From positions 1 to 32,239 of the forward strand of contig NZ_JAELTU010000081.1 in assembly GCF_016429015.1 (NCBI RefSeq): 32,239 nt of DNA, read 5' to 3'. Made by a program: the position numbers and the translations under genes. Within the stretch, counting starts at the first letter, position 1. Every line of letters begins with the position of its first letter. Below, in pieces: positions 7,218-14,706 of this stretch. Origin of the DNA: Rhizobium sp. ASV20 (GTDB lineage Bacteria > Pseudomonadota > Alphaproteobacteria > Rhizobiales > Rhizobiaceae). The notes under the pieces are model-generated. The model was not told the DNA's origin, made no database searches, and worked only from the letters and a program-made list of their open reading frames with translations.

Positions 7218-8931
7218 TGTCCTGCCATGCGCCGTATGCCGAGAGGACCGTTTCCATCTGCGCGGTGTGTCCGGCGACGAACTCGGCGCCGTAAATGGTC
7301 TCGTCAGGATACTCCGTGATCAGCGTCACCGGCACCGCATGGCGATCGTCGATGTCTGCAAGGCATGGGAAGCCGTTGATGATCCGGAAGCCGGTTTCGC
7401 CGGCATGGATTTCGTAGAGAGCGATCTGCCTGTCGTTGTAATCCAGCAGTCCGGGAATGGCACCCAGATGTCTGGTAACTCTATCCAGGAGCTGCTCAGC
7501 CTGCGCTGCCCAGCCGGAATGATAGCGTGCGATCAGGAAAAAGCCCTTAGGCAATGTCCACATGGCGAAGTTCCGCGGCACGTAGCCGGAAAGCGGACGG
7601 GTCCATTCATGGGCAGGATAGCCGTGCAGATTGACGTGCAGCTGCGCGCCGCTCAGCTCTTCCGCCTGAAAGCGAATTTTCTTTTCGTAGAGATAGGGGC
7701 CGGCATTCCCCTCGGTGCGATATTCGAGGTCGTCGCCGAGCGCGGTATAACGCGCGGCATGATACATGTGACGCGGGTTGTCCTTGCGCAGGCGCTGGTG
7801 CAACGCATAGCCGTCGGGATTTTCAAGCGGCGAGATCGTGAAATGTGCACCTTCGATCGCTACGAGCCGCTTTGCGGCACGCAGCGCGCCCGCGCCGCCG
7901 GTCGTCTCATTGGCATGCTGGCCGCCGCTGATCATCACTGCCGCGTCGCGGCCCTTGATATAGCGGGCTCTGACCGCACGGCCGGAGCGGGTAACGGCTT
8001 CAAACGCTTCACCGCCGATCTCTTCCAGCACGGCTTCGATCTGCCGTACGGCCAAAGGCTCTGCCGCTGTCTCGATTTTCTGCTCCGCACCGTCCCAGTA
8101 ACCCGAGGTCAATGCTTGCGTTTCCACTCGGGCGGAGATCTCGCCGGAGGATAGCAGGATCTGCGGAACGATCTGCCCCGGTTTCAGGCCGCGATCGCCG
8201 AGCGGTCGGCCGGATTTTCTCTGGAAGAATTCGAGTAGCGAGAAATAGAAGTCCTCGTGCAGCGCCTCTCTAAGGCTCATGACTTCGTCGCCTACAGGCA
8301 GCGTCTCGTCCACGGCAGGCAGCGCGACGCGGATATTGAGCTCCTCGAAGTAGGGTTCCGTCGCACCCCAGTCGAACTGAGTGATCGCAGCGATGGTCTC
8401 TTCGAAAAGCTGCTCGTAGTCCGTGATCAGCCGTTCTCCATCTGCGTTGCCGTCCCGGACCAGCCAGCCCGTTGGCGAAACATTCGTTTCGCCGGCTGCG
8501 TCGATGTGGACGCGATTGGGCACCAATACTTTGACTCTACGTTCGCCGTGCGAATTGCTCTTCAACAGAATGTCGTAATGGAAATCACTGTCGGCTCTGG
8601 CAACGAAGGTGATCGCGCGATTTCCAACCATCGCCGCAAGCGGATAGGCTTCCAACCGGAAACGGTTGGCGGGCGCATTCGCATGCACCGGATAGTGGAT
8701 CTCGATTGCTTCCACGCCGTTCAGATCGATCTCCTCGAGAAAGGCATAGAGGAGCGGTTTGTAAGCGCTGCGGATGCGGGCTTGCACGCCCTTTTCCCGG
8801 AGCTTGCGCTCCGCATCCTGGCGGCTCTGCCTGTCGTCGAAGGTCCACGCCTCGAACTTCTGGCCAACCTCGGCACCCGAGACGAGTTGCGAAAGCGTCC
8901 GCTCGAAGCTTCTTTCGAAAATCATGGTCAT
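7201..8931 (-). CDS. M14-family zinc carboxypeptidase with long N-terminal extension
   Basis: Metallopeptidase of 576 residues. The M14 core occupies about residues 310-576: zinc ligands His339 and Glu342 (in GGQHANE), the motif NPDG at 371-374, the third ligand probably His436 (NLHGYPAHE), and the general base probably Glu540 (ITEYPDE). Residues 1-310 match no domain I can name and make it about twice the size of a simple carboxypeptidase. No signal peptide is visible, so it should act in the cytoplasm. It is the last gene of the peptide-transport operon, starting 6 bases after the permease stop codon, with an AAGGT ribosome site 8 bases before the ATG. I infer that it trims imported peptides or a peptide-like conjugate. 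Deacylase or amidase activity (as in some M14 relatives) is an alternative. Confidence 0.85.
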   Translation of the reverse strand: MTMIFERSFERTLSQLVSGAEVGQKFEAWTFDDRQSRQDAERKLREKGVQARIRSAYKPLLYAFLEEIDLNGVEAIEIHYPVHANAPANRFRLEAYPLAAMVGNRAITFVARADSDFHYDILLKSNSHGERRVKVLVPNRVHIDAAGETNVSPTGWLVRDGNADGERLITDYEQLFEETIAAITQFDWGATEPYFEELNIRVALPAVDETLPVGDEVMSLREALHEDFYFSLLEFFQRKSGRPLGDRGLKPGQIVPQILLSSGEISARVETQALTSGYWDGAEQKIETAAEPLAVRQIEAVLEEIGGEAFEAVTRSGRAVRARYIKGRDAAVMISGGQHANETTGGAGALRAAKRLVAIEGAHFTISPLENPDGYALHQRLRKDNPRHMYHAARYTALGDDLEYRTEGNAGPYLYEKKIRFQAEELSGAQLHVNLHGYPAHEWTRPLSGYVPRNFAMWTLPKGFFLIARYHSGWAAQAEQLLDRVTRHLGAIPGLLDYNDRQIALYEIHAGETGFRIINGFPCLADIDDRHAVPVTLITEYPDETIYGAEFVAGHTAQMETVLSAYGAWQDITASS

Positions 8932-8937
8932 GATGTC

Positions 8938-9786
8938 TTACCTTGTCGTTCTGCCTGTGGGGTCGAGGCTGTCGCGCAGCCAGTCACCCAGGAGATTGAG
9001 GCCGAGCACAGTCAGCAGGATGGCGAGGCCGGGGAAGAGGCTGACCCACCAAGCGGTCTGCAGATAGGTGCGTCCGTCGGCCAGCATGCCGCCCCAGCTG
9101 GGGATCGTGGGGTCGACGCCGAGGCCGAGGAAGGTGAGGCTGCTTTCGAGAAGGATGTTGTTGGCGATATTCAGCGTCATCAACACGATGACCGGGCCGA
9201 CCAAGTTCGGCAGCAGATGCTGGAAGATGATACGCCAATCCCTAACGCCGATGGCGCGAGCGGAGAGAATGAATTCCCGTTCGCGCAGGGTCAGCACCGA
9301 CCCGCGGACAAGACGGGCATATTGCACCCACTGCGACACGATCAGAAGGATGATGGTATTGGTGAGGCTGCCGCCGACGATAGCGATGAAGGTGATTGCC
9401 AGCAGAATGAAGGGCATCGCAAGCTGAATGTCGGCGAAGCGCATCAGGAGCACATCCCAGATGCCGCGATAGTAGCCCGCTGCCAGACCCACCAATACGC
9501 CAAGAACCACGCCGCCGACGACGGAGGTGAGGCCGACCAGCAGCGATATTCTGCCGCCGGCGATGACGCGGGCAAGCACATCGCGCCCGAGCGGATCCGT
9601 TCCGAACGGGTGTGCGAGGCTGGCAAAGGGTCTTGCAAGCCGGGCCATCAGATCGATCTTCTCGGCTCCACCCGGAAAAATGACATCCGAGAATATGGCG
9701 GCAAGGCAGATAACGACGGTCAGCAAAGCTCCGACGATAAATTCGAAGCTGTAGAATCGCGAACGGCTTGAGGTCGTGGCGGCCAT
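8938..9786 (-). CDS. Peptide ABC transporter permease, DppC/OppC type
   Basis: Inner-membrane subunit of 282 residues of a peptide/nickel ABC importer. One membrane helix near the N-terminus (FIVGALLTVVICLAAIF) is followed by the conserved HPFGTDPLGRDVLARVIAG loop typical of DppC/OppC, then five more helices. The ATPase-docking EAA loop is at about 190-210 (LSARAIGVRDWRIIFQHLLP). The start ATG is 6 bases after the stop codon of the partner permease and GGAG precedes it. It works as a heterodimer with the product of 9793-10716. Identity as a peptide-type permease is firm; the exact solute is not. Confidence 0.93.
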   Translation of the reverse strand: MAATTSSRSRFYSFEFIVGALLTVVICLAAIFSDVIFPGGAEKIDLMARLARPFASLAHPFGTDPLGRDVLARVIAGGRISLLVGLTSVVGGVVLGVLVGLAAGYYRGIWDVLLMRFADIQLAMPFILLAITFIAIVGGSLTNTIILLIVSQWVQYARLVRGSVLTLREREFILSARAIGVRDWRIIFQHLLPNLVGPVIVLMTLNIANNILLESSLTFLGLGVDPTIPSWGGMLADGRTYLQTAWWVSLFPGLAILLTVLGLNLLGDWLRDSLDPTGRTTR

Positions 9787-9792
9787 GGGCGG

Positions 9793-10716
9793 TTACTCCG
9801 TGCGGATACGGGGGTCGACAAGCCCGTAGGCGATATCGACCAGCAGGTTTACGCCGACGATGAACAAGGCCAGCACAGTGATGACGCCCTGCAGCAGCGG
9901 ATAGTCGCGGGCGGCGACGGCGTCGAAGGCCAGCGTGCCGAGGCCGGGCCAATTGAAGACCCGCTCGATGACGACGATGCCGCCGAGCAATCCACCGAAC
10001 TGGATGCCGAAATAGGTGATCAGCGGAATGGCGCAGTTTCGCAGGGCATGTTTGTAGAGCACCTTGCTCTCGCTGAGGCCCTTGGCGCGTGCGACCATGA
10101 TATACTGCGACTGCAGCGTTTCCAGCATGGCGGTGCGCACCAGACGCACGTTCGTGGCCGTCAGGATGACGCCCATGGTCAGAGCGGGCATGACATAGCT
10201 GGCTATCCCGACCATGCCGCTTGGTGGCAACCAGCCAAGCGTGATCGAGAACAGTAGTACCATCATCAGCGCCAGCCAGAAATTGGGGAAGGAAAGCCCG
10301 AGCAGGGAGAGAACGCGGATGATCTGGTCAGCCGTCCTGCCGCGCGCGGTCGCAGCCTTGATCCCAAGCGGAATGGAGAGCACGATCGATAGTGCCATGG
10401 CGATGAAGGCAAGCAGCAAGGTGGCGGGCAGGGCGCCGGCAATCAGTTGGGAGACGGGCGTGCCGCCGGTAAAGCTGCGGCCGAAATCCAGCGTCAGCAG
10501 GCCTTTCAGGAAAGTCAGATACTGAACGATGAACGGCTGGTCCGTGCCAAGCGCTGCGCGAATGCGCGCCAGGTCCTCCTCCGTCATGCTGCCGCCGCCC
10601 TGAAACATCATCATGGCGGGATCTCCCGTCAGACGAATGGCGAAGGAGACGAGAAGGGTGATGGCGATGACGACGAAAATCGCCTGCAACAATCGCTTGA
10701 TGAGAAAACCGGCCAC
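9793..10716 (-). CDS. Peptide ABC transporter permease, DppB/OppB type
   Basis: Inner-membrane subunit of 307 residues with six predicted helices. The N-terminal IKRLLQAIFVVIAITLLVSF segment and the following RLTGDPA loop are hallmarks of DppB/OppB. The EAA loop is near residues 200-220 (VARAKGLSESKVLYKHALRN). Translation probably starts at GTG (10714-10716), preceded by GGGAAAAG; there is no ATG close by. The gene lies 64 bases after the binding-protein gene, and that gap holds a perfect 11-bp hairpin, so its expression should be lower than that of the binding protein. Confidence 0.92.
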   Translation of the reverse strand: MAGFLIKRLLQAIFVVIAITLLVSFAIRLTGDPAMMMFQGGGSMTEEDLARIRAALGTDQPFIVQYLTFLKGLLTLDFGRSFTGGTPVSQLIAGALPATLLLAFIAMALSIVLSIPLGIKAATARGRTADQIIRVLSLLGLSFPNFWLALMMVLLFSITLGWLPPSGMVGIASYVMPALTMGVILTATNVRLVRTAMLETLQSQYIMVARAKGLSESKVLYKHALRNCAIPLITYFGIQFGGLLGGIVVIERVFNWPGLGTLAFDAVAARDYPLLQGVITVLALFIVGVNLLVDIAYGLVDPRIRTE

Positions 10717-10744
10717 GTTCTTTTCCCGAAATTTGCAGTTTGGA

Positions 10745-10767
10745 CGCCGCCGGACAGTCCGGCGGCG
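10745..10767 (-). promoter_or_regulatory. Intercistronic hairpin after the peptide-binding protein gene
   Basis: CGCCGCCGGAC and GTCCGGCGGCG form a perfect 11-bp inverted repeat around a single central base, 13 bases after the binding-protein stop codon. There is no T tract, so it is probably an mRNA-stabilising or partially terminating hairpin, as is known for binding-protein genes of ABC operons such as malE-malF. Confidence 0.7.
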
Positions 10768-10780
10768 CCACGATTGACGA

Positions 10781-12316
10781 TTACTCGACGGTCACTTCGT
10801 TCAGCTTGATGCGGTTATCCGGCGCGGGCACAAAGCCCTTCACGCGCTTGCTGATGCCGTAGATCGCGTTGGAGTTATAGAGCGGCAGCTCCAGCGCCCT
10901 GTCGGCGACGTACTTGCCGATCTCCTTCAGGATCTTCTCCCGTTCGGCGCGATCGGTGAGCGGACGCTGGGATTCCAGCAGCTTGTCCAGCGCGGCATCC
11001 TTTTCATAGGGATTCCACTTTTCGCCGGAGTGGTACATCGCATAGGCGGTATTGTCGAAGTCGAAGGTCCAGCCGCCCCATTTTTCCTGGAACATCGCGC
11101 CGGTCTTGCCCTGCGGAATGATGTCGTTCAGCATCACGTTGGTTTCGTAAGGCTTCAGAGTGGCGTTGATGCCGACCATCTGCAGGTAGCTGGCGATGAC
11201 CTGCGCAACCTCATTCATGGTCGCGTCATTGCCGCGAATGTCGATCTGGATTGCAGCGCCAGGCTTCACGCCTGCTTCGGCGAGCAGCTTCTTTGCGCCT
11301 TCCGGATCGAAGGGAACCGCTTTCAGCTCCGGGTCGTAGCCGAAGGACAGTGCGCTCTGGAAGCTGGTGATTTCAGCGCCTTGACCGACGAGGATTGACT
11401 TGACGATGGTCGCACGGTCGACGGCCATGATGATAGCCTTGCGCACGCGCGGATCCGCTGTGATGCCGTCACGTGTATTGAAGCGCAGCGCATCGACCGT
11501 CGGGCCGGGAACGCTGGCAATCTCCAGCTTGGAGTCGTTCTGAATGACAGGAAGCATGCCGATCGGGATGATCGGCGGGATGACGAGATCGACGCGGCCG
11601 GCCTGAAGCTCGGCAACAGCGGTCGCGGGCTCGCTGATGAAGCGATATTCGAGCTCGGAGAGCTTCGGCGCGCCACCCCAGTAGTCCGGATTGGCTGCAA
11701 GCTTGATGTTCACCTTCGGCGAATAGGAAACGAACTTGAAGGCACCGGTGCCGACGGGGTTGAGGTTGAAATAGTCCTCGCCCTTTTCCTTGATATACTT
11801 CGGCGGAACGATCATCGCGCCGTAGCCGGCAAGCTTGGTCAGTAGCACTGGATCGGGCGTCTTCAGCTTCATGTCGACCGTGTAGTCATCGATGATATCG
11901 ACGCTTTCGATCGCCGTGTAGTTCGAACGCTGCGGGCCTTTTGCACCCTCTGCGCCCAGCAGGCGATCGAAGGTGAACTTCACTGCCTCGGCATTGAAGG
12001 GCTCGCCGTCGTGGAACTTCACGTCATGGCGCAGCTTGAAGCGGATGCGCTTGCCCTGGTCCAGTTCTTCCCAGGATTCGGCAAGGCCTGGCACCAGCTT
12101 GAGGTCGGGGCCGCGATAGGTCAGGCCGTCGAATATATTGGTCGATACGGCGGCCCAAGCCACCAGAAACGTATCGATCGGATCCCAGCTTCCGGGGTCT
12201 TGTGACGAAGCGATGGTCATCTTTCCGGCTGCCAGTGCCGGCGCGGCATTGACGGTCACGCCCGACAGCGCAAGTACCGCAAGCGCGGTTCTCAGCCCCA
12301 ATTTGATTTTTTTCAT
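10781..12316 (-). CDS. Periplasmic peptide-binding protein (SBP family 5)
   Basis: Solute-binding protein of 511 residues for the adjacent ABC importer. A signal peptide is clear: MKKIKLGLRTALAVLALSG followed by cleavage near PALAAG, so the mature protein is periplasmic and not a lipoprotein. The SBP_bac_5 fold is shown by the family motifs LAESWEELDQGKRIRFKLR, VKFHDGEPFNAEAVKFTFDR and NPVGTGAFKF. The start at 12316 (ATG) is preferred to the TTG one codon earlier; GAGGA lies upstream. It belongs to the group that includes dipeptide, oligopeptide and glutathione (GsiB) binding proteins. The presence of a GsiA-like fused ATPase makes a GsiB-like relative plausible, but glutathione as substrate is not shown. 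Confidence 0.92.
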   Translation of the reverse strand: MKKIKLGLRTALAVLALSGVTVNAAPALAAGKMTIASSQDPGSWDPIDTFLVAWAAVSTNIFDGLTYRGPDLKLVPGLAESWEELDQGKRIRFKLRHDVKFHDGEPFNAEAVKFTFDRLLGAEGAKGPQRSNYTAIESVDIIDDYTVDMKLKTPDPVLLTKLAGYGAMIVPPKYIKEKGEDYFNLNPVGTGAFKFVSYSPKVNIKLAANPDYWGGAPKLSELEYRFISEPATAVAELQAGRVDLVIPPIIPIGMLPVIQNDSKLEIASVPGPTVDALRFNTRDGITADPRVRKAIIMAVDRATIVKSILVGQGAEITSFQSALSFGYDPELKAVPFDPEGAKKLLAEAGVKPGAAIQIDIRGNDATMNEVAQVIASYLQMVGINATLKPYETNVMLNDIIPQGKTGAMFQEKWGGWTFDFDNTAYAMYHSGEKWNPYEKDAALDKLLESQRPLTDRAEREKILKEIGKYVADRALELPLYNSNAIYGISKRVKGFVPAPDNRIKLNEVTVE

Positions 12317-12359
12317 CAACCTGTTTCCTCTTCAGATCGTTGCAATGGATGGTGGTCGT

Positions 12360-14186
12360 TTATGCGCTTCTGGCAATGAAGTGGCCCGTGTCGATTTCCT
12401 CGCGGGCGAGGATGGGCGGCTCATCGCCGACCCGGCGAACGGGATTTGGAATTTCGCCCTCGAGCAACGCGGTTTTGCGCTCGACCGTTGGGTCCGCGAC
12501 CGGAACGGCGGACAGCAGACGGCGGGTGTAATCATGCATCGGCGTCTCAAAAACTTGCCGGCGGCTGCCCATCTCCATGATCTGGCCGAGATAGAGAACG
12601 GCAACCCTGTGACTTATCTTCTCTACGACCGCCATGTCATGGCTGATGAAGAGGTAGGCAAGTTCGCGTTCGGCCTGAAGATCCATGAACAGGTTGATGA
12701 TCTGTGCCTGGATCGATACGTCGAGCGCGGAAAGCGCCTCGTCGGCGATGATGAGCTTGGGGTCCGAGGCAAGCGCGCGGGCGATGCAGACCCGCTGGCG
12801 CTGGCCGCCGGAGAATTCGTGCGGATAACGCTCCGCATGGGCCGATGTCAGGCCGACGCGCTCCAGAAGCTCGTCTACGCGACGGCGAACCTCCTTTGAG
12901 CCCAGGATGATGCCATGCGTATTGATCGGTTCGGCGATCGAGAAGCCGACCGTCTTGCGCGGATCGAGCGAGGCGAATGGATCCTGGAAAATATACTGCA
13001 CGTCCCGACGCATACGGAAGCGTTCGGCCGCCGACATCGCGGCAAAACTCTTGCCGTTGAAGGTGATTTCGCCAGCTCTGGCCTTTTGCAATTGCTGGAT
13101 GGTTCGACCGATGGTCGACTTGCCGGAGCCGGATTCGCCAACCAGGGCAAGCGTTTCGCCAGGGTGTATGTCGAAACCGACTTGCTGGACGGCACTACAA
13201 CGATGCGTGGCCTGGCCGAATATGTTCTTCTTGATGTCGAAACGCACGAAGAGATCGCGCACGGACAACAATGGGGGCTGATCGTAGCGGGCAGTATTCT
13301 GAACCCGCTCCTCACCGACGATTTTCGGCTCGCCACCTTCAAGAACGATGAGCGGCGAGCGCTTCGGAAAGTCTTCGCCAGCCATGCTGCCGAGTTTCGG
13401 GACAGCGGCAAGCAAGGCGCGGGTGTAGGGATGCTTCGGATTGGCGAATATTTCGCGAACCGGCCCTTCCTCGACCTTTTTGCCCTTCCACATGACGACC
13501 ACATCATCCGCCATTTCGGCAACGACACCCATGTCATGGGTAATGAAGATCATGCCCATGCCAAGATCCTTCTGAAGATCTCGCATGATATTGAGGATCT
13601 GCGCCTGGATGGTGACGTCGAGCGCTGTCGTCGGCTCGTCGGCGATCAAAAGCTTGGGGCGGCAGGCGAGCGCCATGGCGATCATGACGCGCTGGCGCAT
13701 TCCGCCGGACAGCTGGTGCGGATAGCGCTTTAGCAGCGCATCGGCATCGGGTAGACGCACCATTTCGAGAAGGCGGCGCGCTTCTGCCATCGCGGCGGAT
13801 TTGCCGATATCCTCATGCAGCAAAAGGACTTCGCAGATCTGGTCGCCGATCGTAAAGACCGGATTAAGCGAGGTCATCGGCTCCTGGAAGATCATGGCGA
13901 TCTCCTTGCCGCGGATGGAGCGCATCTCTTTCTGCGGGAGCTTGAGAAGGTCCTTGCCGTTGAAGGTGATGCTGCCGGTCTCGAAGCGCGCGCCCATCAT
14001 ATCGGCAAGCCGCATGATCGAAAGAGACGTCACCGATTTTCCGGATCCGGACTCGCCAACAACCGCAAGCGTCCTGCCCGGCTCTACGGAAAAGCAAAGG
14101 CCTTCCACCACGCGGCTTTGGCCGAAGCTTACAGTCAGATCCGTGATCGACAGGAGCGGCTTATTGATATCCATCGCCTTCGTCAT
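12360..14186 (-). CDS. Fused two-domain peptide ABC transporter ATPase (GsiA/DppD-DppF-like)
   Basis: Cytoplasmic ATPase of 608 residues that carries both nucleotide-binding domains in one chain. Domain 1: Walker A GESGSGKS at 44-51, signature LSGGM near 159-163, Walker B LLIADEP near 179-185. Domain 2: Walker A GESGSGKS at 350-357, signature FSGGQ near 458-462, Walker B IIADEALSALD near 479-489, with Ala where most homologues have Pro. Each domain ends in the oligopeptide C-terminal extension (HPYTRALLAAVPKL; HDYTRRLLSAVPVADP). It is the first full gene of the minus-strand peptide operon; the binding-protein gene follows after 43 bases. Its ATG overlaps the stop codon of an upstream micro-ORF (ATGA), which suggests translational coupling, and AAGGTGG also precedes it. 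Confidence 0.93.
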   Translation of the reverse strand: MTKAMDINKPLLSITDLTVSFGQSRVVEGLCFSVEPGRTLAVVGESGSGKSVTSLSIMRLADMMGARFETGSITFNGKDLLKLPQKEMRSIRGKEIAMIFQEPMTSLNPVFTIGDQICEVLLLHEDIGKSAAMAEARRLLEMVRLPDADALLKRYPHQLSGGMRQRVMIAMALACRPKLLIADEPTTALDVTIQAQILNIMRDLQKDLGMGMIFITHDMGVVAEMADDVVVMWKGKKVEEGPVREIFANPKHPYTRALLAAVPKLGSMAGEDFPKRSPLIVLEGGEPKIVGEERVQNTARYDQPPLLSVRDLFVRFDIKKNIFGQATHRCSAVQQVGFDIHPGETLALVGESGSGKSTIGRTIQQLQKARAGEITFNGKSFAAMSAAERFRMRRDVQYIFQDPFASLDPRKTVGFSIAEPINTHGIILGSKEVRRRVDELLERVGLTSAHAERYPHEFSGGQRQRVCIARALASDPKLIIADEALSALDVSIQAQIINLFMDLQAERELAYLFISHDMAVVEKISHRVAVLYLGQIMEMGSRRQVFETPMHDYTRRLLSAVPVADPTVERKTALLEGEIPNPVRRVGDEPPILAREEIDTGHFIARSA

Positions 14187-14359
14187 GCGCCCACCTTGGC
14201 ATTGTGCAGGTCGTTCCAGGTGCTTTCGGTATTTGGCGGATTGATACGCACGGTCTGAACTTCCATTTTCATTGCGTTCCAGACGGCGACGACATCGCCT
14301 TTTGGTGTGAACACGCCGGTGCCCGCGCCGAGATCGCCGCTAGAGTTGGACGATAGCAT
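14183..14359 (-). CDS. Small ORF of unknown function coupled to the peptide ATPase gene
   Basis: A 58-codon frame from the ATG at 14357-14359, whose TGA overlaps the ATPase ATG as ATGA. The same frame stays open back to a TTG at 14485. From about codon 9 the codons carry the GC-rich third positions of real genes here (GDLGAGTGVFTPKGDVVAVW, then NAMKMEVQTVRI), so this stretch looks truly coding. However, neither the ATG nor the TTG has a ribosome site. The good site (GGAGG, 14404-14408) serves another frame. It could be a small accessory protein, the frameshifted remnant of a larger gene, or begin at the internal ATG 14272 (29 codons). The AMKME sequence resembles a biotin-attachment motif, but the domain around it is missing, so I do not make that claim. 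Confidence 0.4.
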   Translation of the reverse strand: MLSSNSSGDLGAGTGVFTPKGDVVAVWNAMKMEVQTVRINPPNTESTWNDLHNAKVGA

Positions 14360-14400
14360 GTTGACGCTGCAACCATTCGATTCTGGAAAACAAGCGACAT
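14269..14400 (-). CDS. Leader micro-ORF with strong ribosome site (43 aa)
   Basis: It starts at ATG 14398-14400 with GGAGG three bases upstream, the best ribosome site of this leader. It reads MSLVFQNRMVAASTC and ends in a TGA (14269-14271) that overlaps the next in-frame ATG (14270-14272) of the downstream small ORF. Its second half reads in a frame with poor coding character, overlapping the better coding frame of the previous entry. Either it is a leader peptide that passes ribosomes on to the operon, or a single-base indel separates this start from the downstream frame. Confidence 0.3.
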   Translation of the reverse strand: MSLVFQNRMVAASTCYRPTLAAISARAPACSHQKAMSSPSGTQ

Positions 14401-14495
14401 TTTCCTCCAAATCGGGCGCCCTGCGATCATCCGTATCTATGTTCCCAATATATTTCTTAGGCCATGAGATAGCATCAAACAACAATCTGGTCTAT

Positions 14496-14508
14496 ATTGT
14501 TCAACAAT
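14496..14508. promoter_or_regulatory. Candidate GntR-FCD operator, 13-bp palindrome
   Basis: ATTGTT-C-AACAAT is a perfect inverted repeat with one central base. It resembles the ATTGT-N-ACAAT type of site known for FCD-group GntR regulators such as VanR. Position between the divergent FCD regulator and the peptide operon supports control of one or both. Confidence 0.6.
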
Positions 14509-14544
14509 TTTCGTGTCGTTCGCCGAAAATTGGGAGGAGTTTAC

Positions 14545-14583
14545 ATGAAATCGTCCAACGTGGCGACTTCATCGGGGGCGTAA
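14545..14583 (+). CDS. 12-codon leader ORF upstream of GntR gene (low confidence)
   Basis: ATG with GGGAGGAG (14532-14539) ideally placed 5 bases upstream, reading MKSSNVATSSGA and a TAA stop. It lies 123 bases before the regulator ATG. Too short to judge by composition; the strength of the ribosome site is the only reason to list it. Confidence 0.2.
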   Translation: MKSSNVATSSGA

Positions 14584-14706
14584 CCCAATGAATTGTTATC
14601 AGAAATCCGATTGCTTGCGAGCCTTCGCAGCGATGCATAGTTTGGCGGGGAGTGCAGAGATGGACAGGCGCTGCAGATCGATCAACCGCAAGCGCCAGGA
14701 GAGCAA

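Larger units (their letters stand above)
14401..14706. other. Divergent control region between the peptide operon and GntR gene
   Basis: AT-rich in its middle part (14440-14515). It should hold the promoters for the minus-strand peptide operon and the plus-strand regulator. Besides the palindrome at 14496-14508 it carries isolated half-sites AACAAT (14481-14486) and ATTGTT (14592-14597), and a 12-codon ORF listed separately. Exact -35 and -10 elements could not be assigned. Confidence 0.5.

Noticed and set aside
8257..9771. Plus-strand open frame of 504 codons over the M14 and DppC genes
   Set aside because: Shadow of the minus-strand genes; composition is His/Asp/Gln-rich without any fold or family sign.
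12360..14186. Frameshift or gene-fusion artefact in the double ATPase
   Set aside because: Both halves are complete with intact Walker and signature motifs, and natural fused peptide ATPases such as GsiA are known.
14221..14300. AMKME motif in the small ORF read as a biotin-carrier domain
   Set aside because: The surrounding glycines and spacing of a biotinyl domain are missing and the ORF is too short for the fold.
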